64,000 nucleotides of DNA from an uncultured Alphaproteobacteria bacterium (GCA_949082785.1 CARVLU010000002.1:124001-188000); one strand, 5' to 3'. Positions 52,905 to 60,724 are shown, numbered from the stretch's first letter. Notes: generated by a model from the sequence alone, not told the origin. Translations and numbers: made by a program.

Positions 52905-53456
52905 ATGAATCATCAGTTCTTTAATGTGTACAACACCAAACCGATTCCACGTTACGCCCAAACCCATTACGCCGCCGATATGTACCCGCGTATCCCGCGC
53001 AACACCCCGATTGTTGCCGCCCCGGCGGTGCGCGACGGCGCCATGCGCGTGAACCCGAAAATTTATCATGATGCGAAAAATGCCCCGGTTGTCAAAATCA
53101 CGGTTACCGTGTCTGTTATGCCGATGACGATGGGGGTGAAAAAGCGTCATCACCCGGCGCATGTCAATAAATTGGCGCTAAACGAATACTTTGACAATAT
53201 TGATGCCGCGGACAAAATCGCGGCGGCCGCATGGTTGAAAAATGTGATTGCGGAACTGGAACGCGCAGACGCGGCCCGTCGCCAAGAAATGGCCGAATTC
53301 GAACGCGATGCGATTTTAAAATATCGCGCGCAATTGTTTGCAGACAACCAGGCCAAAGAACAAATGATTCAGGATGCAACCGCGGCGTATTATGCCCAGC
53401 AACAGGAAATGCGTGACCGTTTTATGGCGCGGCATTACGGCGTGAAGATTAAATAA
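52905..53456 (+). CDS. Unknown protein with C-terminal coiled coil
   Basis: 183 residues from ATG 52905 (SD AAAGGAG). The N-terminal half is basic and rich in Pro, Tyr and His, without a signal peptide. The C-terminal half (about 95-175) is a charged helix, ADAARRQEMAEFERDAILKY to QQEMRDRFMARHYG, probably coiled coil. I do not recognise a family. Its strong SD and own promoter argue that it is real. Convergent, with an eight-base overlap, to the exported-protein gene at 53449-54090. Confidence 0.7.
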   Translation: MNHQFFNVYNTKPIPRYAQTHYAADMYPRIPRNTPIVAAPAVRDGAMRVNPKIYHDAKNAPVVKITVTVSVMPMTMGVKKRHHPAHVNKLALNEYFDNIDAADKIAAAAWLKNVIAELERADAARRQEMAEFERDAILKYRAQLFADNQAKEQMIQDATAAYYAQQQEMRDRFMARHYGVKIK

Positions 53457-54090
53457 GAATTGACCGGTTTTTTCCGGCCATTTTATTTATCCGTGCATGT
53501 TGGAACCGTTCCAGCAAAACGGCGATAATCCACCCACGTGTTGTGCCGACATTAAACACCGTGCCGAATCCGCATATCTCCTTGTTCCAATCGGACGAAT
53601 GTTCATAAAACAACATTTGTTCATCGTACCACGGTTTAAAGCGGACTTCGACTGTGACATTTTGATACGTCGCCAGATTAATCATATCACGCGTTCGGAC
53701 AAATGCGCCGTCGATTTTAACGCCGTCGGGTAAAACCGTTACCGGCCCATGCGTGACCCAGTCATCCATATGCGTGGCGTCCAAAATCAAGATTAACCCA
53801 TCGGTAACATAGGTCATGTCGGTGGCCCACTGCACGGCGCGGGTATTGGCCATATGCCGCGTTGCATACACAGACGCCCCATATTGCGTCATGTTGTGAT
53901 TGAATAAATCCACCACCCGCATCAGGTATTCCATATTAATGGCGGCGCCGTCCGGGGCCTGGTTGGATAATTTGCACCGGGTGCGCGCAAACATCGCATC
54001 ACGCACATATCCCGCGTTCGCGGCCGGATAAACATCTGCGCCAAACGCCCGCCCGGCGGATAGTAATAACAACAACACAGCTGATATCAT
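53449..54090 (-). CDS. Exported protein of unknown function
   Basis: 213 residues. Signal peptide MISAVLLLLLSAGRAFG. The mature part contains long aromatic strands (DGLILILDATHMDDWVTHG, VEVRFKPWYDEQMLFYE) and two cysteines, at about 39 and 172. No family recognised. Its ATG overlaps the TGA of an upstream remnant (54087-54350) as ATGA, so it once was, or still is, coupled to that frame; no SD is visible. Confidence 0.6.
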   Translation of the reverse strand: MISAVLLLLLSAGRAFGADVYPAANAGYVRDAMFARTRCKLSNQAPDGAAINMEYLMRVVDLFNHNMTQYGASVYATRHMANTRAVQWATDMTYVTDGLILILDATHMDDWVTHGPVTVLPDGVKIDGAFVRTRDMINLATYQNVTVEVRFKPWYDEQMLFYEHSSDWNKEICGFGTVFNVGTTRGWIIAVLLERFQHARINKMAGKNRSILI

Positions 54091-54350
54091 GACAATGCCG
54101 GTAACGGTGCGGTTGGAATCATGGGAACATCGTTGAACGTTTTAACGCCACTGATTGTTTTATCCCCGGTTTTATGTACGGTGGCGCCATCGCGTTGCGT
54201 CGTTTATTCGATATATTCACGACACCACAACCGTTTATAATGTTGGGTTTTTGCCCGAAATATCGGACAGCTGATGCGGGTTATCAAGCCCGACAACGAA
54301 ACACTCGTTGATGGTATTAATTATATCATATTTGGGAAATGATGCCTTGC
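54087..54350 (-). pseudogene. Remnant resembling a phage tail-fibre C-terminus
   Basis: The last open stretch (54087-54203) reads DGATVHKTGDKTISGVKTF, the motif repeated in tail-fibre and hyaluronidase-like phage proteins, and ends PMIPTAPLPALS then TGA. In the same frame a TAA at 54204-54206 separates it from RLWCREYIE. Another frame upstream (KYDIINTINECFVVGLDN) also looks coding. So one or more frameshifts or stops have broken the gene. Confidence 0.45.
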
Positions 54351-54375
54351 ACGAAAACGCGCAATGCGTTATAAT
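54347..54375 (+). promoter_or_regulatory. Promoter in header copy 2
   Basis: TTGCAC, 17 bp, TATAAT; the -10 context GCGTTATAATGCGTG is identical to that of copy 1. Confidence 0.7.
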
Positions 54376-54521
54376 GCGTGACGTCGGGCATGATTTAGCC
54401 ATGCCGAATTCAATGGGACGATTATCCTGTGCGTGATATTAAAATTAAAAATCCCCATTTTCTGCCCCCTTTTGCTTATGATTTTTGCCGATTCCAAACG
54501 TCGGTTTATCTGCGGCATTTT
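54353..54521 (+). repeat. 169-bp header repeat, copy 2
   Basis: Same module as 43843-44011, opposite orientation, three substitutions. It contains the -10 box, ATGCCGAATTCAATGG and the stretch that codes for both a signal-peptide-like sequence and the MPIPNVGLSAAF start. Confidence 0.9.
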
Positions 54522-54534
54522 TGACGATAAATAA
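54433..54534 (+). CDS. Signal-peptide-like short frame within the header
   Basis: GTG 54433 opens a 33-codon frame, MILKLKIPIFCPLLLMIFA followed by a basic tail and TAA. It has the basic, hydrophobic, polar order of a signal peptide. The following cysteine-rich frame is offset by one base at the TTTTT run (54482-54486); with four T instead of five the two would be one protein. Whether this is a leader peptide or a broken signal peptide is not decided. Confidence 0.4.
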   Translation: MILKLKIPIFCPLLLMIFADSKRRFICGIFDDK

Positions 54535-54934
54535 TGGGCATGCGTTGACGCCGGGGGGGCACTGCATGGAAGATTCCATCACAACGGTTCAAATAGCTAA
54601 TGGTACCAAAACCACGCAATTATGCGCATACGTAACGCCCAATTGCGTCACGGGATGTTTTTGTTGCCCGACAAGCACGTTTGTCATCTGCAACTGTAAC
54701 CCGGGGTATCACATGGTCTATACCCCCGACCGTGACGGATGCACGTGCGAAAAAAATTGTACGACCGGATTTTACGGCGACGGCAGAGTGTGCAGTCCAT
54801 GTCCCGCGCCGGGCACCACGGACGCGGCCATATACTCAAACCAAATCACAGAATGCTTTGTCCCCGCGAACGAAAACATTACCGATAATTCGGGAACGTA
54901 TCAATACACCGCAAACTGTAAATACACAAACTGA
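54485..54934 (+). CDS. Cysteine-rich protein with repeated 5' header (TTG start, frame uncertain)
   Basis: 149 residues from TTG 54485. Identical first 12 residues to the 43298-43879 protein, then unrelated. About 19 cysteines, in NCVTGCFCCP, ICNCNPGY, CTCEKNCTTGFYGDG and CSPCPAPG, give an EGF-like or growth-factor-receptor-like pattern, and the end (ITECFVPANENITDNSGTYQ) resembles a C-terminal domain I associate with secreted proteins of uncultured gut bacteria (memory, not verified). The stop TGA just upstream in frame excludes any earlier start. Probably exported and disulfide-rich. Confidence 0.6.
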   Translation: MPIPNVGLSAAFLTINNGHALTPGGHCMEDSITTVQIANGTKTTQLCAYVTPNCVTGCFCCPTSTFVICNCNPGYHMVYTPDRDGCTCEKNCTTGFYGDGRVCSPCPAPGTTDAAIYSNQITECFVPANENITDNSGTYQYTANCKYTN

Positions 54935-54989
54935 AAACGCAGGTGGTTTTTTATTGTTATTTAAGTTTTCACATGATAGCATTAGGAAT

Positions 54990-55011
54990 GAATCCACAGG
55001 GATGTGGATTC
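54990..55011. repeat. 22-bp palindrome with GGGA loop, copy 1
   Basis: Arms GAATCCACA and TGTGGATTC are perfectly complementary around GGGA. The centre ACAGGGATGT equals the CsrA/RsmA recognition core ACARGGAUGU in a hairpin loop. A related copy lies at 63295-63316. Confidence 0.7.
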
Positions 55012-55018
55012 AAGGGCA

Positions 55019-55258
55019 TTAGTAAGCCTTGTCTAGAACCGGTGCGAAGGCATCGTAATCGTTAGAATAATCGGCGCGTCGCACCGTTATTTTCCCACAT
55101 TTGCTGGGGTGCCATTGGTTCAATACAATACGGGCAACCGAAAGGCCAATGGAATCACTGTTCTGGATGATATTACTAACACCCCGGCTGCCTGTTTTTC
55201 TCTCAAAATTATGGTGGTCGTTTTTTTGTTCGGTTTCGAATGACCCCCTGGATTTTAT
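55019..55258 (-). pseudogene. Coding remnant without start codon
   Basis: An open minus-strand frame of 79 codons has no ATG, GTG or TTG but reads like protein at its end: SIGLSVARIVLNQWHPSK, then ITVRRADYSNDYDAF and TAA at 55019. Codons such as CTA, GTA, CGA and GCT are unlike the neighbouring genes. Rest of 54935-55293: nothing else supported apart from the palindrome at 54990. Confidence 0.4.
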
Positions 55259-55293
55259 TCAGATGCGTGACCGAACAAACTTTTTCTTATCCA

Positions 55294-55323
55294 TAAAAAA
55301 TACCGGTTAACCCGGTATTTTTT
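55294..55323 (-). terminator. Terminator of the 55322 gene
   Basis: AAAAAATACCGG and CCGGTATTTTTT flank TTAAC, adjacent to the stop codon. Confidence 0.85.
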
Positions 55324-55909
55324 ATTTGATGGGGGGAAAGCAATCCCCGCCCGTTTTGGGACAACAATTCATCCCCAATTCGCCCATGTCCATCAGAACT
55401 TCGTCCGGGCAACATCCGTTTTCATCGGGCGTGTCACAGACCGCGCCAACGGGCGCCGCATTGGTCTGGGCATCCGTGGTTTCTGGTGCCGTATTACCGG
55501 CCGCGGGTGTGGTCGTAACCTTCATCGGTTGGAAACACATCCCGTCGCCCGATGCCGGACAGCAATTCCATCCCGCATCCCCCATATCGGTAAAGATTTC
55601 CCCCGGACAGCATCCATTTTCATCCGGGTCGCATGTTGCGGCGGGCGTCTGTGTCGTGGCACTGTCTGCAACCGGGACGCGGTTAACCGCAATTGTGCGC
55701 GACGCGCGGCCGGACGCACTGCGAACACAGTTTTTACGATACGTATTGCGCAATTCGGTCAATTTGGCCGCGTCGGCATTTTCATCCGCGGCCATGGCAT
55801 CAATTTGGGCGCGAACATCGTCACATTTGACGCGTTCGGCAACCCCCGCCGCCCAACACATCCCCGGCCCCATGACGGCGAACATCGCGAATAAAATTCG
55901 TTTATTCAT
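55322..55909 (-). CDS. Exported protein with two cysteine-knot-like repeats
   Basis: 195 residues from ATG 55909 (GGGGGA six bases upstream; an adjacent ATG at 55912 would add one Met). Signal peptide ending at CWA (about residue 20). Two copies of a 30-residue module, DENGCCPGEIFTDMGDAGWN and DENGCCPDEVLMDMGELGMN, each ending in CCP and a further Cys, give conserved CC-CC-C spacing. A Thr/Ala-rich linker separates them. Function unknown. It heads nothing; the gene upstream on the same strand ends 20 bp away. Confidence 0.75.
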   Translation of the reverse strand: MNKRILFAMFAVMGPGMCWAAGVAERVKCDDVRAQIDAMAADENADAAKLTELRNTYRKNCVRSASGRASRTIAVNRVPVADSATTQTPAATCDPDENGCCPGEIFTDMGDAGWNCCPASGDGMCFQPMKVTTTPAAGNTAPETTDAQTNAAPVGAVCDTPDENGCCPDEVLMDMGELGMNCCPKTGGDCFPPIK

Positions 55910-55928
55910 CATTTCCCCCGGATTGGCA

Positions 55929-56495
55929 TTATTCGTTAATCACCCGTTCCATCTGCAAGATGAAATCAATCGCCGGGTCGGTCAGACGTTGCACCTTGTC
56001 CAGGAATTCGCGCGCTTCGCGTTGCATGTTCAGTTTTTTATACGTGTCAATCACGATTTCGGTCTGGCCCGGGCTTTCCAAGTCCACATCACTTTGCAGT
56101 GCGGTCGCGATTTCAATTTCGCGTAGGGCCATTGTCTTGTAATGTTCCACGTTTTCCGGACATCCGCGTTCAACCAATACAGTATATGTGTCCGCATTGA
56201 GCAGATGCGACCCCGCATCCGAACTGTTTTCGGGATAGATTCTGTTTAAAATCAATTCTTCGATAACGGTGCATGTCGGTTTTAAATCCGCATCCGCCAC
56301 CACCGCAGTTGGCGACGCCACCGCATCATTCGGGGCCGATACCGCGGGACGCCGGATTGCCATACCAATCATCAGCCCGCATGTGAACAATCCCGCCAAT
56401 GCGATAATCCCCCAGATTTTCTGGCGACGGCTGCAACACGCAACGCGCGGTGCATTCTGCATAGATGCCTTGGTTGTTTTTGTTGTTTTTTTCAT
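55929..56495 (-). CDS. Membrane-anchored periplasmic protein of unknown function
   Basis: 188 residues, SD GGGGGG. A basic 26-residue head (KKTTKTTKASMQN, RVACCSRRQK), one membrane helix (about 28-47, IWGIIALAGLFTCGLMIGMA), an Ala/Pro/Val linker and a mostly helical C-terminal domain (about 85-188) with cysteines at CTVIEE and RGCPEN. The domain recalls TPR-like helices but I cannot name it. Between lolD and the cysteine-knot-like gene on the same strand. Confidence 0.65.
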   Translation of the reverse strand: MKKTTKTTKASMQNAPRVACCSRRQKIWGIIALAGLFTCGLMIGMAIRRPAVSAPNDAVASPTAVVADADLKPTCTVIEELILNRIYPENSSDAGSHLLNADTYTVLVERGCPENVEHYKTMALREIEIATALQSDVDLESPGQTEIVIDTYKKLNMQREAREFLDKVQRLTDPAIDFILQMERVINE

Positions 56496-56522
56496 GTTTC
56501 CCCCCTGTTTTGTTTTGATTAA

Positions 56523-57233
56523 TTAATGGACGATGCCATCGGTGATGGTAATTGTGCGGTCCGCGCGCGCGGCCAAATTCATGTCATGCGTGACAAACAG
56601 CATAGCCATTTTATTTTTGCGCACCAAATCCAACAGCAATTCAAACACCGCCGTCGCATGCGCCGGATCCAGACTGCCGGTCGGTTCATCGGCCAGCAAG
56701 ATTTCCGGCCCGTTCGCCAATGCGCGCGCGACGGCTGTACGCTGTTGTTCACCGCCCGACATTTCACCCGGCAAATGACATGCACGATGTGCAACAGACG
56801 CCGCACGCAGCAGTTTCTGGGCGCGGGCGCATGCGGACGCTTCGTCCATATGGTTTGCCAGCATTGGCAGCATCACGTTTTCCAATGCTGTAAAATCCGA
56901 CAGCAAATTGTGACGCTGGTACACGAAACCGATTTTACGGCGACGCAAATTGGTGCGCATTTCGTCGTCCATTTTCTGAACGGCCGCGCCGGAAATCAAA
57001 ATACTGCCCGATGTGGGACGGTCCAGCAGCCCCACGCATTGCAACAGTGTGGATTTGCCCGACCCTGATTGCCCGACCAATGCGATAATTTCCCCACGGC
57101 GCAAATCAAACCCACCGCCGCGCAGAATTTGCAGGGGCTGGCCCCCTTCGACAAAGGTCTTTTTAATATCGCGCACCGACAGGACGACATCGCCCTTGGC
57201 CACCTTGGATAAAGAATTCAAAATATTTGCCAT
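56523..57233 (-). CDS. lolD: Lipoprotein-releasing ABC transporter ATPase LolD
   Basis: 236 residues, SD AAGGGGGA. Walker A GQSGSGKSTLLQ (about 53-64), Q-loop YQRHNLL, signature MSGGEQQR, Walker B ILLADEPTGSLD and the H-loop FVTHD, all in the MacB/LolD class. Drives LolC/E to hand lipoproteins to LolA. Directly downstream of the permease gene (19 bp). The same lipoprotein pathway includes Lnt at the left window edge. Confidence 0.95.
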   Translation of the reverse strand: MANILNSLSKVAKGDVVLSVRDIKKTFVEGGQPLQILRGGGFDLRRGEIIALVGQSGSGKSTLLQCVGLLDRPTSGSILISGAAVQKMDDEMRTNLRRRKIGFVYQRHNLLSDFTALENVMLPMLANHMDEASACARAQKLLRAASVAHRACHLPGEMSGGEQQRTAVARALANGPEILLADEPTGSLDPAHATAVFELLLDLVRKNKMAMLFVTHDMNLAARADRTITITDGIVH

Positions 57234-57252
57234 TGGTGATTATCCCCCTTGC

Positions 57253-58509
57253 CTATTCATTGCGCAGAACGTCAACCGGGTCCGTTGCGGCCGCACGCCA
57301 TGCGGGATACAGTGTTGCCAAAAACGCCAGCGCAACCGCAATCAGCGCAATTCCCGCAACGTCCGTCCACACCAGTTTCGACGGTAATTCTGACAGGTAA
57401 TATAATTCAGACGGGAACAAATCGCGCCCGGTTATCCACTGGAAAAACTGGCGGATGGGTTCGATATAAATCGCGACCAGCACGCCCAGAATTGTCCCAA
57501 AAGCTGCGCCGATGACGCCGATACTGGTCCCCGACAGGATAAAGATTTTCATCATCGATTTGCGCGACACGCCAAACGTGCGCAGCACGGCGATATCCTT
57601 GGATTTATCTTTGACCAGCATCACCAGCGACGACACGATGTTAAACGCCGCCACAATGACAATCAGCATCAAGATTAAAAACATCACGTTGGATTCGACC
57701 TGTAATGCGCCGACAAAACCGCGGTTCAAATCCCGCCAATCACGCACCACGAATCCCCCCGGCAACAGTTCCGCCAACGCGTCGACAACGCTGCGCGTAT
57801 CTTCGGGATTATCCAGGAACAAATCGATATGCGTCACCGCATCATTCAGGTTCAGGTATTTTTGCGCAGTTTCCAGCGGCATAAAGATATACCCGGAATC
57901 ATATTCGTACATCCCCATAAAGAATGACGACATCACCGGATACGACATAATGCGCGGCATGGTGCCAAACGGTGTGGCGGTGCCCCCATTTGCCGATATC
58001 AGCGATACGTTATCCCCCATCGTCACACGCAGACTGCGCGTCAATGAATTGCCCGCGACCAGTTCGCCATCGCGAATCTTGTCCAACGATTTGCCGTAAA
58101 TTCGTGTGCCCGTCGCCGTTTTGGCCGCCAAATCCGACATACGAATACCGCGCGCCATTGCGCCCGAATTGTTGCCGTTGGCCGATACCATCACCTGGCC
58201 CTCTGCAATTGGGACTATACCCGTGGCGTGGGCGGCGACAACGCGATTCTGGCGCATTTTTTCAATCAAATAATCGTAATCGGTTATCGCCCCATCCTGG
58301 TGATAGACGACGACGTGCCCGTTCATCCCCACAATGCGCGACAGCAATGTGTCGTGAAATCCGCCCATGACCGACATCACCACAATCAGTGTCGCCACCC
58401 CCAGCATAATGCCAATCAGCGATACCCAAGATATCACGGACCCGAATCCCCGGCGGCGCGCCCCCAGGTATCGAAATGCAACCTTTCTTTCCAGTTTTGA
58501 AAACAACAT
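57253..58509 (-). CDS. lolC: Lipoprotein-releasing permease LolC/LolE
   Basis: 418 residues from ATG 58509, SD GGAAAG. One N-terminal helix (SWVSLIGIMLGVATLIVVMSV), a large periplasmic MacB-core-like domain (about 50-270), then three helices (FNIVSSLVMLVKDKSKDIAVL). LolC and LolE are paralogues; a single permease gene here suggests a LolF-like homodimer, as known for bacteria with one gene, though the second gene may be elsewhere. Confidence 0.92.
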   Translation of the reverse strand: MLFSKLERKVAFRYLGARRRGFGSVISWVSLIGIMLGVATLIVVMSVMGGFHDTLLSRIVGMNGHVVVYHQDGAITDYDYLIEKMRQNRVVAAHATGIVPIAEGQVMVSANGNNSGAMARGIRMSDLAAKTATGTRIYGKSLDKIRDGELVAGNSLTRSLRVTMGDNVSLISANGGTATPFGTMPRIMSYPVMSSFFMGMYEYDSGYIFMPLETAQKYLNLNDAVTHIDLFLDNPEDTRSVVDALAELLPGGFVVRDWRDLNRGFVGALQVESNVMFLILMLIVIVAAFNIVSSLVMLVKDKSKDIAVLRTFGVSRKSMMKIFILSGTSIGVIGAAFGTILGVLVAIYIEPIRQFFQWITGRDLFPSELYYLSELPSKLVWTDVAGIALIAVALAFLATLYPAWRAAATDPVDVLRNE

Positions 58510-58522
58510 TTGTCTTTCTTTC

Positions 58523-59872
58523 CTATTCACTTAAAAAATTGCGCAATGCGTCGCCATACAGCGGTGTCATCTGGGCCGGCGTTTTTTGGGCATCGACAAT
58601 TGAAATCACGCGCGGCGACATAAATACCACCAGTTCCGCAAACGGCGACACCAGTGTTTCGGGCGTTGTCACGAACGAATGCGTGGGAATCCCGATAATC
58701 ACATAGTTATCCCCCACATTGGACGGAATGTTAAAGGATGTCAGTTCACCCTGGCTGGTGCGCAGAACGATTTTGGCATCAATCTTTTTCCGGCCGCCGT
58801 AATCACCGTATTTCGCGGTCGCCCCAATAATCAAATCTGTTTCCAGACGTTCTTCTTTGCCGCATTGGCCGATATCAAAGCGCGACTGCCACCCGTTGGG
58901 AATTACAAATGTCCCCTGGGATATCAGGACGACATTCGACTGCTGGGCCAAGAATTCCTGTAACGTTTTGGTGTTGATTTCTGGACTGACGACCAGTGCG
59001 CGGCCGACAACGCCGGGGATGGACATCTTGATATTTTTATCCCCGAATGCCGGCAACAAATTCATCCAGACAATCGGATTGTCCGTACGCGGATAAACGC
59101 GGTACACGTCAATATCCCATGCCAGCATGTATTTTTTCGACGCGATGTCGGAAATGATTTTGGCAACTTCGCGTTCGGTTTGATAATTCCCTTCGAATGT
59201 GACGGTCTTGTCCTGCCAATCGACCAACAGATTGCGCATATCGGCCCCGTGCATCGCGTCCAGCAAGGCCATAATAATGCTTTCGTCGCGGGGCATTTTG
59301 ACCAACCATTTCGCCCGGTGGTCCAAATGCAATTCACCGGCGGCCGCGTCGTATGAATAATACGCCTTGCCCATTTTGGCCATCAATTCGACCGCGTCAG
59401 CCAGGCTGCCCGATTGGATGGACCCGGTGATTTTTTCGATTAAATCTTCGTCTTCGACGACCGCGATATCGGTCCCGTCCAGCAATTTATCCAGCGCCTG
59501 TTTCACGGTCAGTTTGGTGAATTCATAATCCGACACCTGTAAATCCGGCAACGGGTCGCCGGTGCCCAGACGCACGATTTCGATTTTTTCTTCGGGAACG
59601 ACGGACACAACGCTTTGGTTGTTCCAGTCAACCTTGCACCGTTTGGGCAAATCAATGGCAAAGCGCCGCGCAGTATCGGTTGTCAGCGCCGCCTTTTTCG
59701 GGAAAATCGGCACGGAATTTTCATCAATGACCAATTGGTCCACAACGGTGACGACGTCGTATTGGGGTTCTTCGTCCCGCTGGAACTGGGCGCACCCGCT
59801 GCAAAATGCAAAGCAAAAAACGCAGCATGCCGCCGCCAACATTTTGCCCCACAGTGTTTTCATAATCATCAT
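58523..59872 (-). CDS. Secretin-like outer-membrane lipoprotein (PilN/GspD-type)
   Basis: 449 residues. Signal with possible lipobox CSGC (Cys27), then an N-terminal secretin-like ring domain (KLTVKQALDKLLDGTDIAVV) and a C-terminal secretin-type sheet ending VVFMSPRVISIVD, a motif seen in secretins of type II, type IV pilus and conjugative PilN systems. Start ATG could be the first or the fourth residue. No other secretion genes adjoin; the companion gene 59899-60222 is unknown. Assignment is by overall resemblance. Confidence 0.6.
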   Translation of the reverse strand: MMIMKTLWGKMLAAACCVFCFAFCSGCAQFQRDEEPQYDVVTVVDQLVIDENSVPIFPKKAALTTDTARRFAIDLPKRCKVDWNNQSVVSVVPEEKIEIVRLGTGDPLPDLQVSDYEFTKLTVKQALDKLLDGTDIAVVEDEDLIEKITGSIQSGSLADAVELMAKMGKAYYSYDAAAGELHLDHRAKWLVKMPRDESIIMALLDAMHGADMRNLLVDWQDKTVTFEGNYQTEREVAKIISDIASKKYMLAWDIDVYRVYPRTDNPIVWMNLLPAFGDKNIKMSIPGVVGRALVVSPEINTKTLQEFLAQQSNVVLISQGTFVIPNGWQSRFDIGQCGKEERLETDLIIGATAKYGDYGGRKKIDAKIVLRTSQGELTSFNIPSNVGDNYVIIGIPTHSFVTTPETLVSPFAELVVFMSPRVISIVDAQKTPAQMTPLYGDALRNFLSE

Positions 59873-59898
59873 GTTTGTTTCCTTTGCTTGGCCACCTG

Positions 59899-60222
59899 TT
59901 ACTGGATGTTCATCACCTTTTCGAATTCTTCCAATGTCATTTCATGTATCGGTTTTTGGGTGGGCGTGGTCAAATGCCGCACACGTTCAAATTGCGCGTT
60001 AAATCGTTGCAAAACACCCGCAACATCGGGCGGCAACGCGCCCGCCGATTCCAACCGGCGCCCGTATTCGACAATGTATTCCAATGTGTCGGCGGCATAA
60101 AAACGCCCCACATAGTTTTCCATGGCGATGCCCCCCTTTTGCACGCAAATCGCAGACATCACCATCATGGTTTGGTTGTAAAAATTTGCCAGCTTGATAA
60201 AATTCTGAACCGATATTGCCAT
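59899..60222 (-). CDS. Small protein of unknown function
   Basis: 107 residues, SD AGGAAAGG. Mostly helical, no signal peptide and no membrane segment; AMENYVGRFYAADTLEYIVE and MTLEEFEKVMNIQ at the end are distinctive. Upstream of the secretin-like gene by 26 bp, probably in the same transcript, so it may work with it. Not recognised. Confidence 0.6.
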   Translation of the reverse strand: MAISVQNFIKLANFYNQTMMVMSAICVQKGGIAMENYVGRFYAADTLEYIVEYGRRLESAGALPPDVAGVLQRFNAQFERVRHLTTPTQKPIHEMTLEEFEKVMNIQ

Positions 60223-60297
60223 GGGGCCTTTCCTGTGTTGGTTACCCCATTATAAAAACTATTGCCACCCAAAGGCAATTAAATTATAATACAAATC

Positions 60298-60678
60298 ATG
60301 AGAATAAAATTCATCAGCGTGTTTTTCATCCTGGCGGCGTGCGCTTCCCCCAACCGGGGCAGCATCGATAACGCCACCGTTTTGAACTGGGAAAACGAAG
60401 CTGTAACCACAGAACAATTTGTCCGCGACCACAAGGCATGTCTGGGGATTAAAAAGCCATCCTATATGCCGCGGTCACGTTTGTCGAAGTTGCTGTCCCC
60501 GAACCAAAGCGGGATGATGCCCGACTGGGACGGGTTGTGGGTAACATTTCAATCGAACGAATACCGGGATGTTGGCCAGCGCAGTCTGTTGTCCGTCCCG
60601 CGCAACACCACATCAAAATCCGTCGGGGCGTATCGCAAATGTATGTTCCGCCGGGGATACTTGCTGCGCGCCAGTTAA
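60298..60678 (+). CDS. Small lipoprotein
   Basis: 126 residues with a clear lipobox, ILAAC (Cys15), after a short basic-hydrophobic signal. The mature part has two further cysteines (KACLG, RKCMF) and is basic. Function unknown. Ends at a terminator that overlaps the ftsQ promoter. Confidence 0.7.
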   Translation: MRIKFISVFFILAACASPNRGSIDNATVLNWENEAVTTEQFVRDHKACLGIKKPSYMPRSRLSKLLSPNQSGMMPDWDGLWVTFQSNEYRDVGQRSLLSVPRNTTSKSVGAYRKCMFRRGYLLRAS

Positions 60679-60688
60679 AAATTTATCC

Positions 60689-60716
60689 GCCCCCCTTTGC
60701 CCGGGGGCTTTTTTAT
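60689..60716 (+). terminator. Terminator of the small lipoprotein gene
   Basis: GCCCCC CTTTGC CCGGGGGC followed by TTTTTTA. The T-tract lies inside the spacer of the next promoter. Confidence 0.8.
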
Positions 60717-60724
60717 GGTATAAT
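60697..60724 (+). promoter_or_regulatory. Promoter of ftsQ, predicted leaderless start
   Basis: TTGCCC, 16 bp, TATAAT. The -10 ends seven bases before ATG 60732, so the RNA should begin at the start codon or one base before it. The promoter overlaps the preceding terminator. Confidence 0.55.

Noticed and set aside
54935..55293. rRNA or tmRNA fragment
   Set aside because: The palindrome suggested a stable RNA, but the flanking sequence does not match any rRNA or tmRNA segment I can recognise.
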